Below are positions 15,005 through 23,742 of a DNA stretch of 30,680 nucleotides, one piece after another (positions within the stretch are counted from its first letter, which is position 1; every line of letters starts with the position of its first letter). This DNA is from DASQFQ01 sp039934455. GTDB lineage: Bacteria > Actinomycetota > Thermoleophilia > Solirubrobacterales > Solirubrobacteraceae. Under the pieces are notes generated by a model, which was not told where the DNA came from, made no database searches, and worked only from the letters and a program-made list of their open reading frames with translations. Location of the stretch: contig JBDTMF010000025.1 of the NCBI GenBank assembly GCA_039934455.1, forward strand, positions 1 through 30,680. Reading direction: 5' to 3'. A program made the translations under genes and the position numbers.

Positions 15005-15909
15005 CGCGCCGTCATCCCCACGTCGAGCAGGCGCAGCATGTGCGGCATCTGCGACCGCCACAGCTTCCAGTCGTGGCGGCCGGGATAGGTCGCGCTGACG
15101 ACGTCGGCTCCCGCCGCGCGCAGAGCCGCGGCGAAGCCGGGCAGCTGCCGAGTCCCAGGGTCCTTCCTGCCGCCGTAGAGCACCGCGTGCAGCGGATAGC
15201 GTGAGAGCTGCGGGCGCAGGGCGCCGACGTAGGCAGCCGGGCTCGCTGCGCGCAGCGTGGCCGGGGAGGCTCCCTTGTAGACCCCGGTGCGGGTCTGGGT
15301 GAAGTAGCCGGACCAGCTCTGGGCGACCGAGAACGTGTCCAGATGGTGCAGCGCGATGTTGATCGCGCCGTAGGCTCCCTCAGAGTTGCCGGCGATCGCG
15401 CGAGCGGTCCGGTCCGCTCGCGTGGGCCAGCGCGCGTCGACCGCGTGGACCGTGTCGAGCACGAAGCTCTCGTAGGCCCCGTGCGCGGTGTTGGCCCACT
15501 CGGTGTCGGACCGGTACGTCCCGTCGTGACCGTCAGGCATCACGACGAGGAACGGGCGCACGGCGCGCTTCGAGATCAGCGTGTCGAGCGCGACGCCAAG
15601 ACGACCGGCGTTGAAGAAGAGGATCTGCTGGCCCGGGGACCCGTGAAGGAGATACAGGACGCGCAGACGCTGCCCACGCGCCGTCGCGGCTGCGTATCCT
15701 GGCGGGAGGTAGATGTCATACGACCTGCGCTGCCGCAGCGACGGCGAGAAGAAGCTCACGTGCTCGGTGCGCCCGGCGGTCACCCCCGGCGGGTTATGCG
15801 GCGGCGGGAAGCCACGGTAGGCCCAGTAGTCGTGCCCGTAGCTCCACGTCCCGAAGGCGCCGAGCCCGATCCACGCCGCCGCGACCGCAACGATCAGACG
15901 CCGGCGCAT
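15001..15909 (-). CDS. Secreted esterase of the esterase-D/antigen-85-like family
   Basis: 302 residues. An N-terminal signal or anchor (LIVAVAAAWIGLGAFG) is followed by an alpha/beta hydrolase: YDIYLPPGYAAA, RVLYLLHGSPG, FLVVMPDGHDG, then the nucleophile S176 in AGNSEGAYGA. The acid is D250 in GGRKDPG and the histidine H279 in GRHDWKLW, giving a complete catalytic triad. It acts outside the membrane on an ester, perhaps a lipid or cell-wall acyl group. It is the first gene of a coupled pair with the EamA-type transporter. It sits 388 bases downstream of an operon with two MprF-like enzymes, which makes an aminoacyl-lipid hydrolase role possible but unproven. Confidence 0.85.
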   Translation of the reverse strand: MRRRLIVAVAAAWIGLGAFGTWSYGHDYWAYRGFPPPHNPPGVTAGRTEHVSFFSPSLRQRRSYDIYLPPGYAAATARGQRLRVLYLLHGSPGQQILFFNAGRLGVALDTLISKRAVRPFLVVMPDGHDGTYRSDTEWANTAHGAYESFVLDTVHAVDARWPTRADRTARAIAGNSEGAYGAINIALHHLDTFSVAQSWSGYFTQTRTGVYKGASPATLRAASPAAYVGALRPQLSRYPLHAVLYGGRKDPGTRQLPGFAAALRAAGADVVSATYPGRHDWKLWRSQMPHMLRLLDVGMTAR

Positions 15910-15942
15910 CGTGGGCGCCCGGTCCTGGCCTGGGCCGGCGCG

Positions 15943-16353
15943 GTGCTCGCGGTCGTCTGGGGCGTCGGGTGGCTGTACCTGCTGCGCGGCGTCGGAGCGC
16001 TCGACATCGGGCCGAAGGTCGCGGGCGCCCTGCCCCTCGAGCAGCTCGCGGGCGGCGCCGCGCAGCCGCTGTTGCGGCTCGTCGTGGCCTGGGTGCCCGC
16101 CGGCCTGGTGGCGGGCTTAGCGCTGACGCGCGGAACGCATCTCTCCCCGGCCGGCCGTGCACTGTTGCTCGCGCTGCTGGCGTGGGTGCTACTCGTTCTG
16201 GCCGGGGCAGCGTCGGACGCTGCGGCGGTCTCGGCGAGTGTGCAGAGCCACCTGCCGGACCAGCTCACGCGCGCCGGGACGTGGGTGGCGGTTGCGCTCA
16301 TGAGCGTGGGAGTACTGCTGGCGGGGCGACGGCCGGCGCGGCGGGCTGCCTGA
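15943..16353 (+). CDS. Small four-helix membrane protein, start uncertain
   Basis: About 136 residues if the GTG at 15943 is used. Hydrophobic segments are evident: VLAVVWGVGWLYLLRGVGAL, LLRLVVAWVPAGLVAGLAL, ALLLALLAWVLLVLAGAAS and WVAVALMSVGVLLAGRR. The composition is what a real integral membrane protein gives, and the opposite strand there is Ser/Pro-rich and unlikely to be coding. There is no good ribosome binding site. In-frame sequence continues upstream across the esterase signal region without a better start. It is divergent from the esterase, and its end overlaps the end of the MprF-like gene by 56 bases. It is not recognised. Confidence 0.5.
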   Translation: MLAVVWGVGWLYLLRGVGALDIGPKVAGALPLEQLAGGAAQPLLRLVVAWVPAGLVAGLALTRGTHLSPAGRALLLALLAWVLLVLAGAASDAAAVSASVQSHLPDQLTRAGTWVAVALMSVGVLLAGRRPARRAA

Positions 16354-18055
16354 TCAGCGGGGCTGCGCGCGGCCGCCATCCGTCGCGTCGGGGCCGCTGG
16401 CGTGGCCCACGCACGTACGCTTCCGCCTGCAGGACACGCAGGCCGGCGCGCGGCAGGCCGAGCGCCTGGCGATAGACGAGGTGCCGCGGCTCCCAGCGCG
16501 GACCGAACTTCTCGTTGAAGCGCGCCAGCCGCTCGAGCTGGAAGCGGCCGTGCGCGAGCAGGAGCAGCCGACGGCCGAGACGCTGGGTTGGGTTCAGCGG
16601 GCCGCGCGGGACCATGATGTGCGAGAAGCCGGCGAAGTTCAGGCTCACCTCTGTCAGTCCCGCCGCGCGCGCGTGTTCGATCGCGGCGACGATCATCGCC
16701 TCGTTGACGCCGTTGGGCTCGTCTCCCGTGCGGCGCATCACGTCGAGTGAGAGTCCCGCCGGGTAGCAGTTGAAGCGCAGGAAGGCTGAGAGCTCACCGT
16801 CGGCGTCGCGGCCGAGGACGTACCGCGCGGCCTCGTCCTCGTGTGCGCCCCACAGCCTTCCGAGCGTCATGGCGAAGCCCTGGAGCCGCGGCCGCCCGCT
16901 CCGCCAGCGCGACTCGATGCGCTCGATCGCGGCGACGGTCGCCGGCTCGAGGGCATGCCCCGGCACGACCTCGATCGTCCATCCGTGGCGCGCGATCCGG
17001 CCGATCGCCTTGCGAACCGACTTCATGGCGGGGCCCTCGAGCGAGAAGGTCGCCGTGTCGACCACCGCCTCCTCGCCGATTCCGACCGCGCGGAAGCCCA
17101 TCTCGCGGTAGCCCCCGAGCTCGCGCGGCGACGCCGCCGTGACCACGACGTCCCAGCCGTGCGCCGCCGCCTCGGTCTCGAAGCTGGCGAGGATCGCCGG
17201 CGCGCTGCCGGGCGGTCCGATCGGGTCACCAGAGACCACGGCCGTCTCGCGCAGCGTGCGATAGGCGAGCATCCCGCCGTGCGCGAAGTGATAGCTCTTG
17301 TCCTCGCGCAGCGAGAAGGCGTCGAGCGAGTCGCGAGCGTGGTTCGCGACGATCTCGGCCGCACGCGCATGCTCGGCAACGGAGTGGCCCGCAAAGGCGG
17401 GTCCTGGCCGCAGCAGCGCGTGCAGCCACCAGCCGGCCACCGCCAGCCCGGCCACAAGGGCGAGATCGAGCGCGACGGCGAGCGGCGCCTCGTTGGGCAG
17501 CCACCATCCCCCCGCGACGAGCCACGAGCCGGCCCGTCTCAGCGCGGCGCCCAGTCCCACGGCCCGGTCCGTGACAAGGAGCGTGACGACCGCGAGCCCG
17601 TATCCCAAGCCGGCGACCGCCGCCGCGAACACGACGGGCAAGCGAGGCGCGCGCGTCGCGGCGCCGCGCGGGAAGGCCCCGAGCTTGAGCACGATCATCG
17701 CGCCGATGGCGAGCTCGGCGACGACGGCCAGCGTCGATCCGCCCGTCGCCGCTTCCAGCAGCCCGGCCACGGCAAGCGTCCCCGCCGCGAGTTGAGCGGC
17801 GCGACGCGATCCCCGCCAGAGAGCGCGCGCGAGCAGGAGCAGCGCCGCGCCCGCGGAGGCCGCGAGCACATGGCTCAGGGCGCTCACCGGCGCGGGGTCG
17901 ACCGTAAGCGGGCCGAGCAGCCGCTCCCAGCGCGGGCTGGGCAGCAGCGCGCCCACGAGCAGGCCGCAGGCGGCGGCGAGGGCGGTGGCTCCGGCGACCG
18001 TCCGAGGCCAACGGGACGCCAGACGGGTGAGGAGCGAGTCGTGGACAGGGTTCAT
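16298..18055 (-). CDS. MprF-like aminoacyl-phosphatidylglycerol synthase, second of a tandem pair
   Basis: 585 residues. The first ~230 form a membrane domain (ALSHVLAASAGAALLLLARALW, VVFAAAVAGLGYGLAVVTLLV, ALDLALVAGLAVAGWW). The rest is the DUF2156 two-GNAT synthase domain: HARDSLDAFSLREDKSYHF, GMLAYRT, AVVSGDPIGP, SVRKAIGRIARHGW, then EPNGVNEAMIVAAIEHARA and EVSLNFAGFS. These are the signatures of enzymes that move an amino acid from aminoacyl-tRNA to phosphatidylglycerol on the inner leaflet, lowering negative surface charge. The ATG at 18055 overlaps the stop of its paralogue (ATGA), so it is coupled to it. The last 40 residues are Pro/Arg-rich and extend over the small convergent membrane ORF. 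The membrane domain is shorter than in Staphylococcus MprF. Confidence 0.88.
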   Translation of the reverse strand: MNPVHDSLLTRLASRWPRTVAGATALAAACGLLVGALLPSPRWERLLGPLTVDPAPVSALSHVLAASAGAALLLLARALWRGSRRAAQLAAGTLAVAGLLEAATGGSTLAVVAELAIGAMIVLKLGAFPRGAATRAPRLPVVFAAAVAGLGYGLAVVTLLVTDRAVGLGAALRRAGSWLVAGGWWLPNEAPLAVALDLALVAGLAVAGWWLHALLRPGPAFAGHSVAEHARAAEIVANHARDSLDAFSLREDKSYHFAHGGMLAYRTLRETAVVSGDPIGPPGSAPAILASFETEAAAHGWDVVVTAASPRELGGYREMGFRAVGIGEEAVVDTATFSLEGPAMKSVRKAIGRIARHGWTIEVVPGHALEPATVAAIERIESRWRSGRPRLQGFAMTLGRLWGAHEDEAARYVLGRDADGELSAFLRFNCYPAGLSLDVMRRTGDEPNGVNEAMIVAAIEHARAAGLTEVSLNFAGFSHIMVPRGPLNPTQRLGRRLLLLAHGRFQLERLARFNEKFGPRWEPRHLVYRQALGLPRAGLRVLQAEAYVRGPRQRPRRDGWRPRAAPLIRQPAAPAVAPPAVLPRS

Positions 18056-20016
18056 GCAGACAGCTTTGCGGCACTCAGGTTGGCGAGACCGCGCCGGAGG
18101 TTGGGATCGCGTTTGCGAAGCGCCGGGCGCGGGAGCTGTCCCTCCGCCCACATCGCTGCGAGTGCGGTGCGGGGAAGCGCGGCGATGCCCTCGTGGAGGA
18201 GGTAGCGCGGCTGCCAGCGCGGCGCGAACTTGGCGTTGAACGCGTAGAGGCTCTCGATCTGGAAGTAGGGATTGGCTCGCCGCACGAGCCGGGCCAGCAC
18301 CCGCTCCCCGCGTCCTCTCGGGCTGTGCAGCCAGCGCGCAAAGGCCGCGAAGTTCAGCGACAGCTCCTGCGTCCCCCGCTCTCCGAGCAGCTCGATGGCG
18401 CGCACGACGAGGAACTGGTTGAGCCCGTTGGGTGTGTCACGGTCGCGACGCATGGCGCTGAGCGACATCGCCGGACGGCCATAGGCCGGCACGAAGTGCA
18501 GGAAGCCACGAACCGCGCCGTCTGCATCGCGGGCCACGATCACGATCGAGTCCGCGAGGTGCTCTCCCCGCAGCCCCTCCATCGCCATCGAGAACCCGCG
18601 CTCGCGGACGCCCGCGCGCCAGCGGTCGCTCACGTCCTCGAGCTCGACGAGCTCGGCCGCTCCAAGCTGGCCCAGCACGCATGCCTCGGCCCCGTATCCC
18701 TCCCGCGCCAGGCGGTTGACCGCTTGACGGACCTTCTTGATGGGCTTGCCCTCGAGCGAGAAGCCGGCGGTCGGCACGATCGCCTCGTCGCCGAGGTAGA
18801 GCGAGCGCAGGCCCGCGTCCCGTCCGAGCGCCGTGAACTCCTCGCTGGCGCCGACTGCGCCGACGCGGAGCCCCCGAGTTGCGGCGAAGTCGCGTAGCTC
18901 GCGGACCAGCGCGGGCAGAGCGTCCTCGGGCCCGACAGGATCCCCGGATACCAGGAGCACGCCGCTCTCGACCCGGTAGGAGAGAAATGCGCGCGCGTCC
19001 TGCGAGATCAGGGTCTGAAGGTCCTCACGGAGCTTGAAGGCGCTCAATGTGTCGCGGCCGTGCTGGCGCACGAGCCGGCGCGCGAGCGCTCGGGCGACCG
19101 GCGTGGGAGGCGTGCGCGGAGCGCTCAGCGGCCGGAAGAGCGCCCACGCGACGGCCAGCAGTGCACTGCCCGCGAGCAACCCGACGCCGAGCGGCAGCCA
19201 CGCGAAGGCCGCGCCCAGGTGCAGCGGCCCCGGGCTCAGGGTCAGCAGGGCGAGCGTCTCGCGCAACGCGAGACCGGCGGTCAGGGCAGGCGTCGACCAC
19301 GCGGCCGCCGCGAGCACCCCGAGCGCCGTCGCCCCCACCGCGACCGCCACCGCCAGCCCGGCGCGCCGCAGTGCAGTGCTCAGGCTTCGGTCGTCATGGC
19401 GCACGCTGAAGGCGTCGCGCCCCCAGACCAGCAGACCCGCGAGCGCCCACCCGGCCAGTGCCTCCTCCACATCAAGACCCTTCAACAGCTCGAAGCCGCC
19501 GAGCATGCCGAGCAGCCCGACCGCCAGCCAGAGGGCGCGGCGCCGACGCCGCCCCAGGTAGACCGAGAGCACGAGCAACGCCAGCCCGGCAGGCAGCACC
19601 AGAGCGTGCGCGGTCAGGATCAGCCCGCCCGGCGCCAAGTGTGCGAGCAGCGACAGGCGGCCCGGGAGCTCGGGGGTGAGCGCGGAGATCACGTTGACGG
19701 CGCCCAGGGCGGCCGTCAGCCAGCCGGCGAGCCGGGGCAACCACGCGGCCCAAGGGCGGTCGCGAAGGGCAAGCGGCCGGCGATGGACACCAAGGCTCCA
19801 CGCCGTCGTGTCGCGGCGGGACGGCACGAGGTCGTTCCAGTCCTTGACGAAGAGCCAGGCGCCGACGGCACCCAGGACGCCCGGCACGAAGCCGATCCCG
19901 GCCGCCACGACCACCCCGGCGGCGGCGAGCAGCGCCAGCCCTGCGTGCCATTCGTGGACGCGCCGGCCGAGCACGAAGCAGCGCGGACCGAGCTCGTGAC
20001 GCTCGACGCGGATCAT
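18052..20016 (-). CDS. MprF-like aminoacyl-phosphatidylglycerol synthase, first of a tandem pair
   Basis: 654 residues. About ten hydrophobic segments in the first 300 residues (GLALLAAAGVVVAAGIGFVPG, GLALLVLSVYLG, LAVGLLGMLGGFELLKG) precede a DUF2156 synthase domain: HGRDTLSAFKLREDLQ, LLVSGDPVGPEDAL, FSLEGKPIKKVRQAVNRLAREGYG, then DTPNGLNQFLVVRAIELL and ELSLNFAAF. The N-terminal VKDWNDLVPSRRDTTAWSLG and WLTAALGAVNVISALTP resemble actinobacterial DUF2156 proteins. The start at 20016 overlaps the stop of the short upstream ORF (ATGA). It is roughly 35-40% alike by eye to the downstream paralogue over the synthase domain, so the pair looks like an old duplication that may have different amino-acid or lipid specificity. 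It acts in the cytoplasmic membrane. Confidence 0.88.
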   Translation of the reverse strand: MIRVERHELGPRCFVLGRRVHEWHAGLALLAAAGVVVAAGIGFVPGVLGAVGAWLFVKDWNDLVPSRRDTTAWSLGVHRRPLALRDRPWAAWLPRLAGWLTAALGAVNVISALTPELPGRLSLLAHLAPGGLILTAHALVLPAGLALLVLSVYLGRRRRRALWLAVGLLGMLGGFELLKGLDVEEALAGWALAGLLVWGRDAFSVRHDDRSLSTALRRAGLAVAVAVGATALGVLAAAAWSTPALTAGLALRETLALLTLSPGPLHLGAAFAWLPLGVGLLAGSALLAVAWALFRPLSAPRTPPTPVARALARRLVRQHGRDTLSAFKLREDLQTLISQDARAFLSYRVESGVLLVSGDPVGPEDALPALVRELRDFAATRGLRVGAVGASEEFTALGRDAGLRSLYLGDEAIVPTAGFSLEGKPIKKVRQAVNRLAREGYGAEACVLGQLGAAELVELEDVSDRWRAGVRERGFSMAMEGLRGEHLADSIVIVARDADGAVRGFLHFVPAYGRPAMSLSAMRRDRDTPNGLNQFLVVRAIELLGERGTQELSLNFAAFARWLHSPRGRGERVLARLVRRANPYFQIESLYAFNAKFAPRWQPRYLLHEGIAALPRTALAAMWAEGQLPRPALRKRDPNLRRGLANLSAAKLSA

Positions 20017-20264
20017 CGTGGTCGGCTCCCGCGCGGCAACCACCGGTCATAGGCGAGCACCAGGGCGATACCGCCGAGAGCCCCCAGGAGGTTGATCCCG
20101 AGCTCGCTCATGCGCTGACGCCGGCAGGCTCCCGCGAGCGCGTCCGGCCACGACGACGCGAGCCCGACCACGGACAGGCCTGAGAGGACGGGAACGCCGG
20201 CGGACTCGGCGAAGACGAGCCCGAACAGGGCGCCGTATCCGAGCTGGCTGGCCAACGAGAACAT
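20013..20264 (-). CDS. Short DedA-like membrane ORF leading the MprF operon
   Basis: 83 residues. The first 30 (LGYGALFGLVFAESAGVPV) match the beginning of DedA/SNARE-associated flippase-like proteins, where a further GETALIAAG-type motif would follow. Here the sequence instead becomes LSGLSVVGLASSWPDALAG, then MSELGINLLGALGGIALVLAYDRWLP. Most of a DedA domain is absent, so this is either a truncated DedA remnant kept as a leader or an unrelated two-helix protein. A second start at 20111 (MSELGIN) would give a 32-residue peptide. Its stop overlaps the MprF start, so its translation probably feeds the next gene. No clear ribosome binding site at 20264. Confidence 0.45.
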   Translation of the reverse strand: MFSLASQLGYGALFGLVFAESAGVPVLSGLSVVGLASSWPDALAGACRRQRMSELGINLLGALGGIALVLAYDRWLPRGSRPR

Positions 20265-20396
20265 GCCGCCAGCGTTGCGGCCCGAGCGCGAGCCCGCGTG
20301 ATGTCCAGGTTGGAGTCGTGTTGGGACGTCTGCGCGCTAACGCAACCCCAACGGGGCCCCAACCAGCCCGAACCGCGCAGGTCCGAGTCTGCCACC

Positions 20397-21242
20397 ATGC
20401 CCTCGACCCGCTCCCTCACCTCTCGCGCCGCTGGCAGACTCCCGTCGCCCCGGACGCCCATCTGCCCCGACAGCGGCATCCCCGCGGGTTCGGTTCCGCT
20501 CCCCGGCTTCGCACCCCGCACAACCTTGGCGGGCGTCTCGATCGTGCTCCCGTGCTTCAACGAGGAGGCCAACGTTGCCGACGCGATCCGCAACGCCGCG
20601 TCCGCCGCGGCCATGAGCAGCGAGGACTACGAGATCATCGTCGTCGACGACGGCAGCACCGACGAGACCGCGGCGATCGCCGGCGACTTCGTGCGGGCCG
20701 ACTCACGCGTGCGCCTGATCCTCCATGTGCACAACCGCGGCTACGGCGAGGCCCTGCGCTCGGGCATCGGAGTCGCGCGCATGGAATGGGTGCTGCTCAC
20801 CGACGCCGACCTCCAGTTCGACCTGCGCGAGCTCGAGGACTTCGTGACGATGACCCCTGGCCACGATCTGCTCGCCGGCTATCGCATCCTGCGCAAGGAC
20901 ACGATCCGCCGCCGCCTGGCCGCAACCGCCTGGAACCGCCTCGTGCGGGCGCTGTTCCGGCTGCCGGTGCGCGACGTCGACTGCGCGTTCAAGCTGATCC
21001 GCCGCGAGCTGCTGCAGCGCTGCGACCTCTCCGCACGCGGCGCGATGATCAGCACGGATGTGATCGTGCGCTGCCGAGCCGAGGGCGCGCGGATCTGTGA
21101 GATCGGCGTCCATCACCGCGAGCGCGTGGCAGGCGCGGAGAGCGGCGGCAGCCCACGCGTCGTCCTGCGCGCGTTCCGGGAGCTCGCCGGTCTGTACCGC
21201 CCGCTCCGCCGGCTCGCGCAGGGGACGCGTGAGGGGGCGTGA
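20397..21242 (+). CDS. Soluble GT2 glycosyltransferase, DPM1/GtrB-like
   Basis: 281 residues, GT-A fold. VSIVLPCFNEEANVADAI (47-64), YEIIVVDDGSTDET (78-91), HNRGYGEALRSGI and the DxD motif LLTDADLQF (133-141, D136/D138) are all present. FRLPVRDVDCAFKLIRRELL is typical of polyprenyl-phosphate mannose/glucose synthases. Unlike many GtrB proteins it lacks C-terminal membrane helices and so resembles the YkcC/DPM1 soluble form. Expected reaction: transfer of a sugar from a nucleotide donor to undecaprenyl phosphate. The ATG at 20397 is used; the frame is open from 20298 but upstream residues are out of character. It starts a tightly packed cluster and ends one base into the next gene (TGATG). Confidence 0.88.
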   Translation: MPSTRSLTSRAAGRLPSPRTPICPDSGIPAGSVPLPGFAPRTTLAGVSIVLPCFNEEANVADAIRNAASAAAMSSEDYEIIVVDDGSTDETAAIAGDFVRADSRVRLILHVHNRGYGEALRSGIGVARMEWVLLTDADLQFDLRELEDFVTMTPGHDLLAGYRILRKDTIRRRLAATAWNRLVRALFRLPVRDVDCAFKLIRRELLQRCDLSARGAMISTDVIVRCRAEGARICEIGVHHRERVAGAESGGSPRVVLRAFRELAGLYRPLRRLAQGTREGA

Positions 21243-21895
21243 TGCGGCTCGCCGTTCTCGCCGCGCTCCTCGCCGTCGCCATCGCTGGGTGCGGCACCGT
21301 CGCCGCCACCCCCCTCATTCCCCGGGGGCGCCCGGCGGGGGGCGCCGTGCCCGGAGTTGCCGACAGGCTCGCCGCCACCGCCCGGCAGCGCTACGACGAG
21401 GAGGTCCGGGGCGGAGCGGTGCACACCCAGCTCAATCGCGCCGCGAGCGACCCGGCGCTCCTGCGGGCGCTGCGCATCGGCGACGCGGCCGGGCTGAAGC
21501 TCGCCGCCACTCGCCTGCAGAAGCAGCCCGGCCACATCAGCCGCCTGCGCATCCGGAACGGCTCGGGTGGCCTCGTCGACGTCGGCGTCCCGTTCTGCGT
21601 GGCCGGCTCGCGCACGATGCTGCGTGCGCCTGACGGCAAGCCGCTGGGGACCCTCGAGGTGTCCGTACAGGACGAGATCGGCTTCGTGCGCTATATGCAC
21701 CGCAACTACCCCGTCGATGTCCTCGTCCGGGGAGCCGGTGGGGAGGTCAGGACCTCGCTCTCGGCCGCCCGCGGCGTCAAGCTGCCGGTCAAGGGTCCCG
21801 TCACGATCGCCGGCCGTCGCTATGACGTCCGCTCGTTCAGCCGCATGGCGCTGGACGCCGAGCCGGTGACCGTTTGGATCCTGGTGGCCCTATGA
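21242..21895 (+). CDS. Lipoprotein with a Cache/PDC-like extracytoplasmic domain
   Basis: 217 residues. The signal has a lipobox, LAVLAALLAVAIAGCG, with the acceptor cysteine at about residue 17, so it is anchored on the outer face of the membrane. After a short linker the helix VADRLAATARQRYDEEV and the strand pattern HISRLRIRNGSGGLVDVGVPF, TMLRAPDGKPLGTLEVSVQDEIGF and VDVLVRGAGGEVRTS fit a single PDC/Cache sensor-type domain. The closing part RRYDVRSFSRMALDAEPVTVWILV matches the last strand of such domains. The ATG at 21242 overlaps the glycosyltransferase stop; GTG 21239 is possible. It is embedded between the two glycosyltransferases and overlaps the next by four bases. A role as ligand sensor or accessory of the glycosylation system is inference. 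Confidence 0.75.
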   Translation: MRLAVLAALLAVAIAGCGTVAATPLIPRGRPAGGAVPGVADRLAATARQRYDEEVRGGAVHTQLNRAASDPALLRALRIGDAAGLKLAATRLQKQPGHISRLRIRNGSGGLVDVGVPFCVAGSRTMLRAPDGKPLGTLEVSVQDEIGFVRYMHRNYPVDVLVRGAGGEVRTSLSAARGVKLPVKGPVTIAGRRYDVRSFSRMALDAEPVTVWILVAL

Positions 21896-23694
21896 GCGCG
21901 CGGGCGACGAGCGTCCCGGCAGCCCCGGCGGTCTCGCCCGCGTCCCTCACGAGGACTCTGAGTCTGGCGAGCCTCGTCGCCGTGTGCGCGCTCGGGGCGG
22001 GCCTGCGCCTCTACGGGTTCGAGCGGGTGGCCCCGACGCCGTACTACGACGCCGCGGTCCGATCCATGGGCCTGTCCTGGCACAACTTCTTCTACGGGGC
22101 GATCGAGCCCGCGGGCCAGGTCTCGATCGACAAGACACCGGTCGAGCTGTGGCTGCAGGTCGCCTCGACCAAGCTGCTCGGCTTCTCCTCCACCACCCTG
22201 CGGCTGCCCGAGGCGATCGCCGGGACGCTCGCTGTCCCGCTGCTCTACGACCTCGTCCGCCGCGGCTTCGGCCGCGCCGCCGGGCTCGCCGCCGCGACCG
22301 GGCTCGCCGTGCTTCCCGTCGCGGTGCTGACCAGTCGCTCGGACACGATGGACACCATGATGGGCACGCTGCTGCTGCTGGCGGCCTGGGTCATCATCCG
22401 GGCGCGCCCTGAGCGCCGGCGCCGCGCCGTGGTCCTCGCCGGCGCGATCGCCGGGCTGGCATTCGAGGTCAAGCTCTTCCAGACTGCCGTCGCGCTGCCG
22501 GCGCTCGCGCTGCTCGCCTGGCTCGCGCTCGAATCTCCGCGGGTCCGGCGTGCCCGCGCGCTTGGCCTGGCCGCACTTGCCTTCACAGCCGTCGCCGCGA
22601 TGTGGGGCGTCCTGGCGACGATCGCGCCGGGCGCCCATCCATACCCGGTCGGCTCGACCGACGGCAGCATCTGGAACGTGCTCGTGGTCTACAACGGGAT
22701 CGACCGGCTCGGGACCTCTGCCAGTGGCGCGCCCGCCCCCCCGCTCCTGCGCCTGTTCGAGCCGGCACACCTCGGCGCGCTGGTCGGCGTCGAGCTCATC
22801 GGCGCGCTCGCCGCTGGCGCGCTCGCCGCGCTGCTGGCCCGCAGGGCGGCCGAGTCCACGCTCAGCGGAGACGACCAGCGCCGGCGTATCGCGCTCGGAG
22901 CCGGCCTCGGTGCGTGGCTCGTGACCGGAACCTTCGTCTTCAGCCTGATGAGTGAGCTGCGCCCGCGCTACCTCGAAGCCTTCACGCCCGCGATCGCCGG
23001 GGTGCTGGGGATCGGGGTCGTCACCCTCGGGCTGGCCGCGGCGCATCGCGCACGTGCCGCGCTCGGGCTGGGTGCCTGCGCCGCAGCGGCCGCGCTTGCA
23101 GCACTCGCCGTTGGCGGCGGCCCCAGCGTGACGGTGTCGATCGGCGCCGCGCTCGGCGCCGTGGCTCTGACGCTCGCACTCGCGCTCGGTCCAGGCTCCG
23201 CAGGCCGCGCTCGGGCGCTTGCAGGCGCGGCCGTCGCGCTCACCCTCGTCGCCGCCCTTGCCGTACCGGTGGGCACGAGCGCCCGGCTGGTCCGCACGGG
23301 CGCCGGGGATTCCGGGGTCGCCGGCCGGACGCCCGCCGCAACGCTCGAGGCGCTGAGCGCATACCTCCGCGCCAATCAGGGGCGCGCGCGCTACGAGCTC
23401 GCAAGCTCGAGCGTGGCGAAGGCCGCTCCCTTGATCGTCCGCGACGCCCGCCCCGTGCTGATGCTCACCAGCCTGCGCGGCCGGCCGCTGCTCAAGCCCG
23501 CCCAGCTCGCCGCGAAGGTCCAGACCGGCCAGGTCCGCTTCGCGCTGATCGGGCGAGCTCGTTGCAGCCCCACCGGGCCCGGCGCGCCAGGTTGCGCGCC
23601 CGTCGTGCAGTGGGCCCGCGCCCATGGGGCCGATGTGAGCCGGGACGCCGGTCTGCCGACCCCCGGTGCCCTCTACCGCCTGGGCTCGCGCTGA
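21892..23694 (+). CDS. GT39-family membrane glycosyltransferase, YkcB-like
   Basis: 600 residues, a GT-C fold polytopic enzyme. Near the N-terminus PTPYYDAAVRSMGLSWHNFF, PAGQVSIDKTPVELWLQ and LLGFSSTTLRLPEAIAG match Bacillus YkcB/YycA (PMT/ArnT relatives). SRSDTMDTMMGTLLLLAAW is the second luminal loop of that family. About twelve hydrophobic helices follow, and the last 110 residues (from LSAYLRANQGRARYELAS) form an outside domain ending GALYRLGSR. These enzymes move a sugar from polyprenyl phosphate to an acceptor outside the membrane. The ATG at 21892 overlaps the lipoprotein stop, so GT2, lipoprotein and GT39 are translationally coupled. Substrate and acceptor are unknown. The conserved aspartate lies in the first loop. 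Confidence 0.88.
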   Translation: MSARATSVPAAPAVSPASLTRTLSLASLVAVCALGAGLRLYGFERVAPTPYYDAAVRSMGLSWHNFFYGAIEPAGQVSIDKTPVELWLQVASTKLLGFSSTTLRLPEAIAGTLAVPLLYDLVRRGFGRAAGLAAATGLAVLPVAVLTSRSDTMDTMMGTLLLLAAWVIIRARPERRRRAVVLAGAIAGLAFEVKLFQTAVALPALALLAWLALESPRVRRARALGLAALAFTAVAAMWGVLATIAPGAHPYPVGSTDGSIWNVLVVYNGIDRLGTSASGAPAPPLLRLFEPAHLGALVGVELIGALAAGALAALLARRAAESTLSGDDQRRRIALGAGLGAWLVTGTFVFSLMSELRPRYLEAFTPAIAGVLGIGVVTLGLAAAHRARAALGLGACAAAAALAALAVGGGPSVTVSIGAALGAVALTLALALGPGSAGRARALAGAAVALTLVAALAVPVGTSARLVRTGAGDSGVAGRTPAATLEALSAYLRANQGRARYELASSSVAKAAPLIVRDARPVLMLTSLRGRPLLKPAQLAAKVQTGQVRFALIGRARCSPTGPGAPGCAPVVQWARAHGADVSRDAGLPTPGALYRLGSR

Positions 23695-23742
23695 TGCCGA
23701 GCCTCGCCCTCGCCACTCCACGCCCGGGTCGCGGGTAGTGGG

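Noticed and set aside
16841..19561. Long plus-strand frames opposite the MprF-like genes
   Set aside because: Arg-rich or Ser/Ala-rich shadows; the minus-strand proteins carry clear family motifs.
21820..23721. 633-codon minus-strand frame
   Set aside because: Antisense of the GT39 gene; highly polar, no recognisable motif.
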